This document shows, piece after piece, positions 18,866 through 29,215 of a stretch of 64,000 nt of DNA. The translations under genes and the position numbers were made by a program. This DNA is from Tritrichomonas musculus (Eukaryota > Parabasalia > Tritrichomonadida > Tritrichomonadidae). How positions within the stretch are numbered: position 1 is the stretch's first letter; each line of letters opens with the position of its first letter. The notes beneath the pieces are model-generated. The model was not told the DNA's origin and did no database searches. It saw nothing but the letters and a program-made list of their open reading frames with translations. The stretch covers positions 1,550,001 through 1,614,000 of the forward strand of contig JAPFFF010000004.1 of the NCBI GenBank assembly GCA_039105265.1. The letters run 5' to 3'.

Positions 18866-19919
18866 CAGGGTTGTCGATCGATGATGATAAATATCGATTA
18901 TCGGCTCATTATCGATAGTCCGATAATATCGATAAAAATTTGTTCGATAACCAATAATTATCGATAAATACGTTAAGCAAAACCGCCGATATTTGGTCAC
19001 TATCGGACGGTTACGGTTCGATATTCTCCGATATTTTATAATAAAATTTCCATACTTTTTTTTTACATTTTTGATTGAAATTTGGAATTTTATATTTTTA
19101 ATTGTACTTCAATAGTGCATGCTGAAATAAGCGAAATAAGGTCAGGGTGCATTATATGTCCAATATAATAATGAGAAGCTAAAAAATCAGGTTTTTGATT
19201 AATACATAAAAAGATTATTTTCAAAATTTTTAAAAAAGAACCAATTGGCCAACAAAAAAAGATTATGATTAAGAACAAAGTTATAAGACGATAATTTCCT
19301 CAATCTTCTCAGTATTAAATTATTTCCATATTTGCAAATTAACGAATCTTAATATGTAATGAAATATTAATGCAATGCTACTAAAATAATTTGCGTTTTT
19401 TTTTATTAAAAGAATATCAAGTCTAAAAATATTTAGAGAAATGGAGAGAATTTTATTAATTTACAAAAAGTTATCGTGTTCACTTTTTGATAAATTTAAT
19501 TTTTTTGCCAAAATAAAATTATCTTTATTGATTTTAAATTTCATACTTAAATATTATTAGAATTATAATATATTACTTATCTTTTATTATAATAAAAGTT
19601 AATTTCCTATGAAATATAAAAAATCTTTTTTAATAATTTGATCATTTGTACATACAAGCTTTTTTATATGTCATTACTTGAAAAAATAACTTTTATATAA
19701 TTATATAACAATTAAATAGCCATAATTTCTAGTAAATATCTTTTCTTTACCTTAAAAAAGTTAAAAATATCGGTCATTATTGGCCATGATAAAAACCGTT
19801 TTTATCGATAATGATATTTATTATCGGATAGTATCGGTTATTCTACTCTACTCCCGATAATATCGATAATATTGGCAACGTATTTAACCGTTATCGGACA
19901 CTATCGATAAACATCCCTG
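18866..19919. mobile_element. Non-autonomous hAT-type element, 1054 bp, rich in TATCGATA
   Basis: The inverted ends are CAGGGTTGTCGATCGAT at the left and CAGGGATGTTTATCGAT on the opposite strand at the right. A perfect 8-bp direct duplication ATACATTT (18858-18865 and 19920-19927) flanks the element, as expected for hAT. The first and last 150 bp are packed with TATCGATA, CCGATAA and TATCGGA motifs in both orientations (subterminal repeats). The middle is AT-rich and has only a 62-codon minus frame (19090-19278), which is too short to be a transposase. It sits between the CHMP5-like and PDI-like genes and shares no end sequence with the MITE at 4490-4984. Confidence 0.88.
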
Positions 19920-20050
19920 ATACATTTTCCCCAGTTTATAAGCATTCTATTTCTTATTTTTTTTTTATGGATTACCCAAAATTCCGTTGTTATGTTTTGA
20001 ATGCAATAAAAATTTAAAAATTTCAAAAATTTCAATTGAATTGCATCTTT

Positions 20051-20055
20051 TCACT
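20051..20055 (+). promoter_or_regulatory. Initiator-like element (TCACT) for PDI-like gene
   Basis: TCACT fits TCAYW and lies 13 nt upstream of the ATG at 20068, supporting that start over the in-frame ATG at 19987. Confidence 0.5.
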
Positions 20056-20067
20056 ATTTGGCCAAAA

Positions 20068-21537
20068 ATGTTGTTTTGGATTATTTTACTATTTCCATTT
20101 GCAACATCAGCTAAAAAAACTAACCGTAAGATTAAAAAGAAGCCAACTTTAAATGACAATATTCTTTATGTAACTGAGCAAAATATGTCAATTGCATTTG
20201 AAGATCTACCAGCTGTTTTCCTTCTTGTACAAATTGGCACAGACAAAGATGGCAGATTTCGGACAAGAGCAGACTTCCTCGCAGCAGCGAGCAATTTAGG
20301 TTCTAGATGCTACTTTGCTTTAATGGATGGTGATAGAAATCAAAAATTTGTTCGCAGTACAAATCAAAAAGATTCTAAAGCTTACTTCTTTTATCGATAT
20401 GGTCGACTTGTTGGCCGTTATTCTGGAGAACCATCAACAGAAGAGATAACGAAATTTGCAATGTCTAGAACTGGTATTGCATTTACCACATTTGATGAAT
20501 ATACAATAGCTCAAGATTTTATTGAATCCAATGATGGATGCGTTGTTTTATATCTTGAAAAAACAGGTGGTCCATTATTCGAAAAATATGGGAAATGGGC
20601 AGAAGCTCTCCGCGATAATAATACTTTTGGCCTTTGCCCAGACATTGACATTGCTGATCAGCTAGATATTGATACATTTCCATCACTTGTTTTATATAGG
20701 CAAACAGATCACTCTAAAGCTGTTTACCCTGATGATTTAAATGAAGCCACCCTTCATGACATCACAGAATGGATCAGTTATCATAAAAAACCATCGTTTG
20801 AACCATTTCAAATTGATAAGCAATACAAATATTATGATGGAAAGCCAATTTTACTCTTTTTCACACCTGTAGAAGAAACAGCATCCCGCGATGCTATCAA
20901 AGTTATTACAAACATAGCATCTACATATGGAAATGAATTCAAAGTATTATCAATAAATGCAGTAACTGGAAACAGATTTATGACTGGACTTGGATTTGGT
21001 CGCTATGCTGATCCTGCTGTTTGTATTCTAATTTATAATCATAATGGCAAGCTTACCAGATATTTACATGGCGAAGAAGATCCATTTACAGAAGATGACA
21101 TCAGTAAATTTGTTGAAGATTACAAAAACAAAAAAATAAAGCCATTTATTCGTTCATCAAATCTTCCTGAAGTTAACAATGGTTCAGTAGTTGAAATTAA
21201 TGCATTAACTTTCAATGACACAGTTTTAAATACAGATAAGAATACCTTGATTTTGTATTTTGAAGATTGGGATCGACTTTATCAAGATTTTCTTCCTGAG
21301 TATACTGAACTTGCTGACAAATTCGTTAAAAATGAGATTAGCAACTTAGATTTTCTAAAGTTCAATGTTGCCTCCAATGATTTAATTTTTGGTCCTGATC
21401 CTCCCAAAACGCCAGCACTATATCTTTTCAAAAAAGGTGATAAAAGGAGACCAATTCTATTTGCGAAGAAATTGAACAAAAAAGAAATCGAAGCTTTCAT
21501 TAATGAAAAGTTAAATATTCAGGTTGACGATCTTTAA
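20068..21537 (+). CDS. PDI-like thioredoxin-fold protein lacking CXXC, 489 aa
   Basis: Starts with a signal peptide (MLFWIILLFPFATSA), so it is directed to the ER. The rest reads as repeated thioredoxin folds of the protein disulfide isomerase type. The C-terminal domain has TLILYFEDWDRLYQDFLPEYTELADKF, which aligns with the PDI a-domain pattern FYAPWCGHCKxLAPEYEKL. The CGHC is replaced by DRLY, so no redox-active pair remains; no CXXC is seen elsewhere. A conserved-looking TPALYLFKKGDKR segment follows, as in the cis-Pro region. It ends VDDL, a weak relative of KDEL. Likely a non-catalytic chaperone-type PDI; orthology is unclear. An upstream in-frame ATG at 19987 would bury the signal peptide and is rejected. 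Confidence 0.8.
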   Translation: MLFWIILLFPFATSAKKTNRKIKKKPTLNDNILYVTEQNMSIAFEDLPAVFLLVQIGTDKDGRFRTRADFLAAASNLGSRCYFALMDGDRNQKFVRSTNQKDSKAYFFYRYGRLVGRYSGEPSTEEITKFAMSRTGIAFTTFDEYTIAQDFIESNDGCVVLYLEKTGGPLFEKYGKWAEALRDNNTFGLCPDIDIADQLDIDTFPSLVLYRQTDHSKAVYPDDLNEATLHDITEWISYHKKPSFEPFQIDKQYKYYDGKPILLFFTPVEETASRDAIKVITNIASTYGNEFKVLSINAVTGNRFMTGLGFGRYADPAVCILIYNHNGKLTRYLHGEEDPFTEDDISKFVEDYKNKKIKPFIRSSNLPEVNNGSVVEINALTFNDTVLNTDKNTLILYFEDWDRLYQDFLPEYTELADKFVKNEISNLDFLKFNVASNDLIFGPDPPKTPALYLFKKGDKRRPILFAKKLNKKEIEAFINEKLNIQVDDL

Positions 21538-21784
21538 TCATAAATTGTTATTGATAATGCCATATATCTCCATCTTTTTTTGATTAGCTATAATCTCATA
21601 TTATCTATATATTATTCAAGAAATAACCATTAAAATTAATCGTATAATATCAACCTTATTCATTTCTTTATTTTTAGAACATAATAAATATGTAAATATG
21701 TAAATAAAAAAATCATTAACATTACTGATTTTTGAAAAATATAATATAATTTTATTTTAGATTTATGGAAATAACTTATTTGAC

Positions 21785-22588
21785 TTAGCAAAGGGCATAG
21801 GTATCTTGTTCGGACGCAGAATAAATTTCACCAGTATATGAAAGATTTTCAACAATTCTGTCTATATCTTCTCCACTAAAACGACTTGATAATGCTCTCC
21901 TTATTTCATTGATATGAACACCATATGATTGGTCTTTTGATCGAATAAATGATTTTACAGCTTCTTTTAAGATTTCATCGTCTGACATTTTGCTATCATT
22001 ATTATTTTGATTGCTTGAACCATTATAATCCGAATTATAATTTGAAGTATTCGAATTATTATGATGTGATGCTTCTCTTTCAAAAGCAGAATGTGGTGGG
22101 AGTCTACCACGTTGTGCAAATAAGTGGACAAATAAAGCATGAAGATTATGAAATGCAATTTGATTAGGATCAGTAACAGGCTTGACAGCATAAGCAGATA
22201 TAAACGGTGGTGATGAATTGTCAGGAGATTCTGCCTTGAATCTTCCAACAACATATACATAAGAATTTACTCCAAAAGGCATTGATAAATTATTATCTGA
22301 TTCAGCATGGGTATAATCTTGAACTCGAAATTGGCCTGTTCCATCATCAACAGTATATATAATTGAAATATTATCTTCAGTAACTTCTGTAATCATGCCT
22401 ACAATCGAGATATGCTTTCTTGGGGTGTTATCAATTAGAGGGGGATCTGATTTTGATTGTTCTATTGATTGAATTATTTGTCGTATTGTGACTGGGACAA
22501 GTGAATCTTCAGTTCTAACTGGCTTATGCTCATCTCCTTCTGATGGTATTTTTTGCTCATTGGGATCGAAACCTCCTCCGTCAAGCAT
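21785..22588 (-). CDS. RPA2: Replication protein A 32-kDa subunit (RPA2), 267 aa
   Basis: Middle subunit of the RPA single-strand DNA-binding complex in replication and repair. Residues about 31-48 (LVPVTIRQIIQSIEQS) precede an OB fold (about 58-145: ISIVGMITEVTEDNISIIYTVDDGTGQFRV and YVYVVGRFK). A Ser/Asn-rich linker (about 175-200) follows, then a C-terminal winged helix (about 200-267) ending in LSYTGEIYSASEQDTYALC, which corresponds to the RPA2 tail. Length is typical (human 270 aa). It converges on the PDI-like gene with a 247-bp gap. Confidence 0.93.
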   Translation of the reverse strand: MLDGGGFDPNEQKIPSEGDEHKPVRTEDSLVPVTIRQIIQSIEQSKSDPPLIDNTPRKHISIVGMITEVTEDNISIIYTVDDGTGQFRVQDYTHAESDNNLSMPFGVNSYVYVVGRFKAESPDNSSPPFISAYAVKPVTDPNQIAFHNLHALFVHLFAQRGRLPPHSAFEREASHHNNSNTSNYNSDYNGSSNQNNNDSKMSDDEILKEAVKSFIRSKDQSYGVHINEIRRALSSRFSGEDIDRIVENLSYTGEIYSASEQDTYALC

Positions 22589-23575
22589 TAAAACAAATAA
22601 GACGTTAATATTTCTTTGAGAAGTAATTCAAATATAAGAGGAAGTAATCTAATATTTCAAAATACTTCCTCGATTTTCTATTGAAAAATTTCATCTGTTT
22701 ATATTTTTTCATTGATTAGAAAATTTGAAAATTCATTATTTTTACATTGAAGTTAATTCACAACTAGTTGATTTGCATTTATGAGAAAAAAAAATATTAT
22801 TAAATTACTATTTTCACTTAAAATAATAATAATATTTTTTTTAAATTTTAATATTTTCCTCATTTTTGTGTTCATTATATATTAACCATTTCAATATATA
22901 TATAAATATTTAAATACTTTAATCATTGGTTTGGAAAACCAATTCCATTGATTTTTAATAATTCTTTTTTTGCTATGTTCCATAAAAAAATTGTTTCTAT
23001 TGGATACAATTAAATGCATTACTAACCTTTTGAAAAAGTATAAAACAATATTTTGGTGATTATTTTGAAAATTCTAAAAAAATGATTTGTTCACAATAAT
23101 ATCTTTGCTTTATATGTTTCATATATATAAAAACTCATATTATAATTATTAGAAAAAATGCTAAATTCCATATATTTGAAATTATTTTTTTTTTTTTTTT
23201 ATTATTTCAAGCTGAAAAACATTTTTTTTAACACCATGTATATGATAAAAATATTTTAATTTTTTATTTTTATTTCTTGCAATAAAAAATTGGAAATATT
23301 TAAAGTTTTTTTTTTTTTAAATTGAAAAAAAAAACAATAAATATACCAAGAAAATAATGAATTGTTTTTTCAAGATTTTTATTATTTAAATTTATTTTTC
23401 TATATATATATTATTTATCATTTTCTCAATCGAAATTATAATATTGAAAAAAACATCTTCTCAAAAAGTTTTTTCGGTTAAGTGTTGGGTGCCAAACATC
23501 ATATGAAAATTTTATGTATTAGAGATTTAGCAGTTAAAATTTCAAAGCACTCAATTTTAACTTCATATCATTCTA
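22589..23575. other. Long AT-rich divergent intergenic region
   Basis: Almost 1 kb between the divergent RPA2 and beta-galactosidase genes. It is very AT-rich with A/T homopolymers and TATATATA tracts. No ORF or structured RNA is supported. The last 20 bp carry TCATA and TCATT initiator-like sites. Confidence 0.5.
23568..23572 (+). promoter_or_regulatory. Initiator-like element (TCATT) for beta-galactosidase
   Basis: TCATT lies directly before the ATG at 23576, with a second TCATA at 23563-23567. Both fit TCAYW and would give a leader of only 6-11 nt, typical for trichomonads. Confidence 0.5.
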
Positions 23576-25372
23576 ATGCTTTGTTTTCTATCACTTTTCA
23601 TCAACTTTGCTATTTGCGAAAGATCATTCAAAGTTGTTGGTGATGAATTCCAAATGGATGGCAAAAAGTTTCAATATATTTCTGGGTCTTTTCATTATTT
23701 CCGCCAAAACCCAGAATATTGGGAAGAAAATTTGAAAAAAATGCGTAACGGTGGCTGCAATTGTGTTCAAACATACGTCGCTTGGAACCTCCATGAACCC
23801 AGAAAAGGACATTATAATTTCGAGGGAATGGCCGATATTGAACGTTTTGTAACTCTTGCTGAAAAAGTCGGACTCTATGTTATTCTTCGTCCAGGACCAT
23901 ACATTTGCGCTGAATGGGATTTAGGAGGACTTCCTTACTGGCTCATGCGAGAAGAAAAGATTGTTGTTAGATCTAGTGATGCTGTTTATATGGGACATGT
24001 TACTGACTTCTTCACAGAACTTTTCACTAGATTGAAACCACATATGTATCACAATGGTGGAAATATCATTATGGTTCAAGTTGAAAATGAATATGGATCA
24101 TATACCACTTGCGATTCAAAATATCTCGAACAACTTTGCGATCTAACGGAACAACTTCTTGGTAAAGAAACCCAACTCTTTACAACAGACGGTTCAGGAG
24201 AAGGATATCTCAAATGTGGATCAATTGTTAACCGTGCTTATGCAACAGTTGACTTTGGAACAGGAGATCCTACATTTGCTTTTGAACTTGAACGAAAGTG
24301 GAATGGAGGAAAAGGACCGTATGTCAATTCAGAATTTTATACTGGTTGGCTTGACCATTGGACAGAAAAGCACCATACTGTTAGCACTGATGCTGTTGTT
24401 TCTTCATTAGACAAAATGCTTTCAATGGGAGGCAGTGTAAACATGTATATGTACTATGGTGGAACAAACTTTTACTATTACAATGGCGCTAATGGTGGAT
24501 CATCATCATATCAAATTGATCCAACATCATACGATTATGATGCCCCACTTAGCGAAGCTGGTGATATGACATGGAAGTATCAGAAGATCCGTGAACTCGC
24601 AAAGAAATACCTTGATGTTCCAGATATCGATGTTTCTAATTCTACAAAGAAGTCCTATGGAACCTTAACTTTCTCAGAAGGAATCTCCCTTTATGATGCT
24701 CTTCCAACAATTGGAGTTGTTTCGAAAAAAGCAGATGATCCAATGACAATGGAAGATTTGGATGTCGATTTTGGATTCGTTTTATATCAAACAACCATTG
24801 AAGATGGAGATTCTCTCAATATTCCTCATTGCAAAGATAGAGGATATGTCTTTGTCAACCAAAAAAGACAATGCATAGTTCAACATGCTGAGGAGAAGAA
24901 ATGTTCACTTGATGATGGAACTGGAAAGCTTGACATTCTTGTCGAAAATATGGGTAGATTAAATTATGGCGGCGAATTCTTCGAAAAGAAAGGAATTACA
25001 AACGGTGTTAAACTTGATGGTGAGGCCGTTACAGGATGGACAATGACCGGATTTAATCTTTCAAATATTAATCAACTCAAATTCACAAAAGATCTTCCAA
25101 CAAAAGTCCCATCCTTCTACAAAGGATATTTCAATGTTGATGAAGTCGCAGACACTTTCCTTAATCCAACTGGCTGGGTTCGTGGAACTGTTTTTGTTAA
25201 TGGCTTCAATATTGGTCGTTATTGGACTGTTGGACCACAACTTACTCTCTATATTCCAAAGTATCTCCTTAAGCAAGGACAAAATGAAATCATTGTTTTC
25301 GATTATGAAAGCCAATTTGATTCTGTTCCAACCATGACTCTTGATGCTGTTCATCAAATTGATATCAATTAA
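23576..25372 (+). CDS. Secreted beta-galactosidase, glycoside hydrolase family 35, 598 aa
   Basis: Hydrolyses terminal beta-galactosides, probably from host mucin glycans or in lysosome-like compartments. A signal peptide (MLCFLSLFINFAIC) is followed by the GH35 TIM barrel: YISGSFHYFRQNPEYW (about 34-50), NCVQTYVAWNLHEP, VILRPGPYICAEWDLGGLPYWL (about 102-123) and VQVENEYGSY with the acid/base Glu (about 171). VNSEFYTGWLDHW carries the nucleophile Glu (about 253), and MYMYYGGTNF follows. The C-terminal third holds beta-sandwich jelly-roll domains with VFVNGFNIGRYWTVGPQ, the signature of this family. Length matches animal GLB1-type enzymes. The codon usage is fairly GC-rich, suggesting high expression. 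Confidence 0.96.
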   Translation: MLCFLSLFINFAICERSFKVVGDEFQMDGKKFQYISGSFHYFRQNPEYWEENLKKMRNGGCNCVQTYVAWNLHEPRKGHYNFEGMADIERFVTLAEKVGLYVILRPGPYICAEWDLGGLPYWLMREEKIVVRSSDAVYMGHVTDFFTELFTRLKPHMYHNGGNIIMVQVENEYGSYTTCDSKYLEQLCDLTEQLLGKETQLFTTDGSGEGYLKCGSIVNRAYATVDFGTGDPTFAFELERKWNGGKGPYVNSEFYTGWLDHWTEKHHTVSTDAVVSSLDKMLSMGGSVNMYMYYGGTNFYYYNGANGGSSSYQIDPTSYDYDAPLSEAGDMTWKYQKIRELAKKYLDVPDIDVSNSTKKSYGTLTFSEGISLYDALPTIGVVSKKADDPMTMEDLDVDFGFVLYQTTIEDGDSLNIPHCKDRGYVFVNQKRQCIVQHAEEKKCSLDDGTGKLDILVENMGRLNYGGEFFEKKGITNGVKLDGEAVTGWTMTGFNLSNINQLKFTKDLPTKVPSFYKGYFNVDEVADTFLNPTGWVRGTVFVNGFNIGRYWTVGPQLTLYIPKYLLKQGQNEIIVFDYESQFDSVPTMTLDAVHQIDIN

Positions 25373-25574
25373 AAATAAATTAGTTATAACCTAATATGGT
25401 GAAATTAATAAAATTTATTTATTAATAATTTCTTTTCTTATTATTAACCCAATCAAAATTATTGAAAGATAAGTTTTAAATCAAAAGGTAATTAATGAAA
25501 ATCAACTAATGAAGTTAGTCTAATTTTATAAAATTCTTCAATTATGAGGCCGTTTATAAAAAAAAATCGTTTTA

Positions 25575-26060
25575 ATGGAGGAAGAATCAACAGTAGAAGA
25601 ATCAATTGCAGAGGAAGAAGTATCTGAACATTCTTTTGAGCTTCCTCCAATGCATCACATTAAATCCAATGTATTCTATTATTTTGTTATTTTATTGGAA
25701 CACGTTTGGAATTTTGCTAGTGCAATATGCTTAATTATCATTCAATCCTTCAAGCTGTACTATTTTCCAGGTCCAAAATCCGCAAGAAATTTTAGTATAG
25801 TAGCACCATTCTTATTATTTTTTATTAATTTTATTAAACTTCTTTGTGCCAAATATGGAAATCGTTCTGAAAATTTAATTTTTACAATTGCTTCAGCTGC
25901 ACTTTATATTGGCTCAGTTTTTCTTAATGTTTATTTTATTGTTTGGCAAATTTACATTTGGTATTGGGAACTTCCAATTGTTATGGTTTCAATGATACTT
26001 GATTTTCTCCTTTTCGTATTTACGATAATTTTAATCATTGTTTTTTTCTCTAAAAAATAA
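25575..26060 (+). CDS. TMEM17/TMEM216-like four-pass membrane protein, 161 aa
   Basis: An acidic N-terminus (about 1-28) is followed by four predicted membrane spans at about 35-57, 72-90, 102-125 and 132-158. The order resembles the Transmemb_17 family (TMEM17, TMEM80, TMEM216): a hydrophobic pair, then FINFIKLLCAKYGNRSENL in the place of IEVIRLFFGTKGNLCQRK, then two more spans. Members sit at the ciliary transition zone. Similarity is by pattern, so this is a tentative call, but a flagellated protist is a fitting context. The stop codon runs into TAAA. It converges on the MBOAT gene with about 100 bp between. Confidence 0.5.
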   Translation: MEEESTVEESIAEEEVSEHSFELPPMHHIKSNVFYYFVILLEHVWNFASAICLIIIQSFKLYYFPGPKSARNFSIVAPFLLFFINFIKLLCAKYGNRSENLIFTIASAALYIGSVFLNVYFIVWQIYIWYWELPIVMVSMILDFLLFVFTIILIIVFFSKK

Positions 26061-26158
26061 AATATATTCATGCTTTGTTAATAATATGAATAAAGAATAT
26101 TGTTTTTTATTTAATATATAGATAATAATAAACCCGTCATTCTTTATATTATTTGCAT

Positions 26159-27526
26159 TCAGTGATCTTTTTTACTTTCTTTGTTTTCGTCAACTTTAAC
26201 TTCTTTCTTTGCTCGAATTCTTTTCTTTGGTGGCTTTATGAATGATAAAATCATCATTATGAAGAAAACAGCAAAGATAATTATTGTTCCTAGATACTTA
26301 ACTGATTTCCTTACAAAAAAGAAGGAATCATAGGTTCGATACCACCAAGTTGAAGTGGTATTAAACATGCACAAAATAATCCAGAAATGATAGATTGGTT
26401 TAAGCCAAATAGGCATCTTTTCATATGGAAGATACTGTAAAATGAGATCATCGGCAACAGTAGAACAAATCATTTCTGGAAGAACTAAGAAGTAGACTGG
26501 TTCAAATCCATGCCATAATGCTGATGCTATGAACACGGAATGATGCGCAATTGCGTATCCGTAATGATTATCGTACAATGGATAGAATAGATATCGTTTG
26601 AAGAAGATATGAGAAGAATGATTCCATCTCTGAAGCCATATACCAATTGAATTACTGGTCAGAAGATCAAACATTGACATATTGGAAACATCATAAAAGT
26701 CGTTGACAAGACCAGATTCACCAAGACCAAATTCATAAATCGAAGCTTCGATTGTACTCCAAGCTGGAAAATATCGACATGCTTGTCCACATGTACACAC
26801 AAGCATTAACAATAATCTGACAAAAGTAGGTGAATTTAAGAAAAATGGTTGCGAGTAAAATTCAATTCCTACCTTTTTCATGAAAAATACATTGAAGATT
26901 GAAAACAAAATACCTTCTAACCATCTTCTTATTGCCATTTTTCTTGACCTAGAATTTGATGCTATTTTTGGACGATTTCCAACATCAAGAATATATTCAA
27001 ATAAAATATATTCAAACGTTGGACCTGAAAAAGCTCCAATCGGCGTAAAGAGATAAGCAAACCAATGCAAAAATGGCGGCTTTTGTTTCATTGCAAGAGG
27101 CTTATAAAAAGGACGCTTAAAACTATCTTCTTTCCCATGAGCTATATTAAAAGATGTTGAACAAACGCGCTGGAACTGAATCATTGTCATACACGTCACC
27201 TCAAACTCCCATGTGTTGGTGTCTTGAAGTTTGTATATGATATTTGTACCTGTATTAAAAATTAAAGCGAATAAACAACCAATGAATGGACCTTTATCGA
27301 TAACAAAATAAGATAAGACAGCAAAACCAATTGGGTAAATTATTTGTTGTCTGAAAAGAACTACTGATAAAAATATTCCATATAATAGATGAAAACATAG
27401 TTGAATTTTTCTACTTTTGATTCTAGTGAGAATAATTGATGTGATTGGCCATAAAGCCACATTCATAAAGACAAGAAAAGCGACAACACCTATCTCACGC
27501 AAAGAATTAATGATATCATCCAGCAT
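26159..27526 (-). CDS. MBOAT-family membrane O-acyltransferase, 455 aa
   Basis: A multi-pass ER enzyme that transfers acyl chains, most likely to lysophospholipids. About ten hydrophobic spans are seen. The family motif appears as LQRWNHSSHIFFKRYLFYPL (about residue 300; the WN-x-W-type motif with the conserved Asn), and the catalytic His is in SALWHGFEPVYF (about 337). The C-terminus is basic and ends KESKKDH, a KKXX-type ER retrieval signal. Length and layout match LPCAT3/MBOAT1/2 and yeast Ale1 proteins; substrate is not assignable. No initiator-like site is obvious near the start. Confidence 0.88.
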   Translation of the reverse strand: MLDDIINSLREIGVVAFLVFMNVALWPITSIILTRIKSRKIQLCFHLLYGIFLSVVLFRQQIIYPIGFAVLSYFVIDKGPFIGCLFALIFNTGTNIIYKLQDTNTWEFEVTCMTMIQFQRVCSTSFNIAHGKEDSFKRPFYKPLAMKQKPPFLHWFAYLFTPIGAFSGPTFEYILFEYILDVGNRPKIASNSRSRKMAIRRWLEGILFSIFNVFFMKKVGIEFYSQPFFLNSPTFVRLLLMLVCTCGQACRYFPAWSTIEASIYEFGLGESGLVNDFYDVSNMSMFDLLTSNSIGIWLQRWNHSSHIFFKRYLFYPLYDNHYGYAIAHHSVFIASALWHGFEPVYFLVLPEMICSTVADDLILQYLPYEKMPIWLKPIYHFWIILCMFNTTSTWWYRTYDSFFFVRKSVKYLGTIIIFAVFFIMMILSFIKPPKKRIRAKKEVKVDENKESKKDH

Positions 27527-28820
27527 TTTAATTTTAACAAAAATTTGAATATTTTATTGAAAACTATTGAGAATATCAAAACAAAAAGCTTATACAAGTG
27601 AATTTAAATTCAATAAAGCATTATCATCTCACATAATTCTTTCAAATTTCTTTTTTTGTGAAATATTAATGTATCATTCTTAAATATCGAAAAAATATTT
27701 ATCATCCAATAAAATAATGTTTAGAGAAAAGAATTAAATGACTTTTTTCGGCTTAAAATGGAAATATTAATAATATTGAAGCATGCAATGATTTTTGACA
27801 TAGCAATTTCAGTTCTGCTTAAATTGTTTGCTTTTATTTGCAAAAGAAAATGTTATTTTTAATGTTTGGAATCAAAGATGCTAACTGCAATTATCCAAAA
27901 CGATAGACAGAAGTTTACAGTTCATTGCAATCCAAATGGTTTTAATTACAACAGAAACATTCTCATCAAAACAACATTATATAATTACTCAGATATAGTT
28001 TTACAATATAATATTTAATATTTTTGCAAATCTTCAAAAACCTAAAATAAAAGCTTGATAAATTCGAAAAATTAAATTCAATTAAAATCATAGAATATGA
28101 AATTACATTTTACTATTTTAATACTTTGATCTGTTCAAGAATTCATTTATCCACCAATAATTTTTTCTTTCCTTCAATCGCACTTGCAAGAGAATGCCTG
28201 CATATAATTAATAATTAAATTTTTTTTTACAACCTTTTTTTTTATCTTTGAAGGCATCGAAAAATTATGTTTCAATAATTATCATTTAAAATAAGTTTGA
28301 AAAAGATAAAAATAATACAATGTTTTTAATGTTCTTATTTTACTTTGCTACTTATAAAATGCATCTTTGAAGATTCAACATTAATATTTTTCTTATGCTG
28401 AATTTTTTTTATACAAACACAATATAAAAGACTGAATTATAAAGAACAAAGTTTTTTTCTTTATTAACAATGTTTTCAAATCAAAATAAAATAAAAAATG
28501 TTCTCATTATGAGAATCTCATGCATTTAGGCATAAAATACGAATAGATTTATCTTTCTGAGGTTCGGAAAAGTACATTGTTTATTGTAAATTTTACAATG
28601 TAAAAAAGAAATTATTATCATATTATTTTATCATACAATTATATAACTCCTAAAAACCTAAAGAATATATAATCTAACAATACAATCTTATTCCGTAATA
28701 ATTTTAGTTTCCTTCTTTTCAAACAAAACGATTATATTTGAAAAATTATATGTTCAGTTTAATTCAATTTTTTTGCAAGCATTTTTGACCATTAAATGCT
28801 CTTATTTGAAAGAATATGAT

Positions 28821-28844
28821 CCATTTTTATTATAATAAAAATGG
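28821..28844. repeat. Perfect 24-bp palindrome
   Basis: CCATTTTTATTA followed directly by its reverse complement. It lies about 370 bp upstream of the gene at 29216. It could be a dimeric factor site or simply an AT-rich hairpin. Confidence 0.6.
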
Positions 28845-28981
28845 AAAATGATTGTTGTTAATCTTGAAAATATATTTTTGAATCCATGGTCATAGTATAT
28901 AAATTTATATTTTATTAAATTTTTCATATTCAAAATTGAATACAATTCAATTGAAATATGTATTTAAAAAGTTAGACATGT

Positions 28982-29007
28982 AATATTTTGTTTCAAAACA
29001 AAATATT
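28982..29007. repeat. Inverted repeat, 12-bp arms with 2-bp centre
   Basis: AATATTTTGTTT, CA, then the exact reverse complement. It lies about 210 bp upstream of the gene at 29216. Confidence 0.6.
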
Positions 29008-29215
29008 TTTTCGTAATGCTTTAGTTGTAGTTTTTAATAAAATAATCAGTTTTCCAAATTATTCCTCAAAATAATTTAAATAATTTATTTTTAAATAAAT
29101 GTATATTCAAAAAAAATTGATGTTAAGAAAATTCAGTGCATTTGAATAACACACTCAAAAAATTCTAAGTCTGTTTAATCAATCCTATTCATACACGTGC
29201 AAGAACTGTTTGCTC

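Larger units (their letters stand above)
27527..29215. other. 1.7-kb AT-rich intergenic region with perfect palindromes
   Basis: Lies between the divergent MBOAT and low-complexity genes. No ORF is supported. It contains a perfect 24-bp palindrome at 28821-28844 and an inverted repeat of 12-bp arms at 28982-29007. An initiator-like TCATA lies at 29189-29193, 22 bp before the next gene. No recognisable RNA gene is seen. Confidence 0.5.

Noticed and set aside
19090-19278. Minus-strand 62-codon frame inside the hAT element
   Set aside because: Hydrophobic AT-rich product; too short and without hAT motifs to call a transposase fragment.
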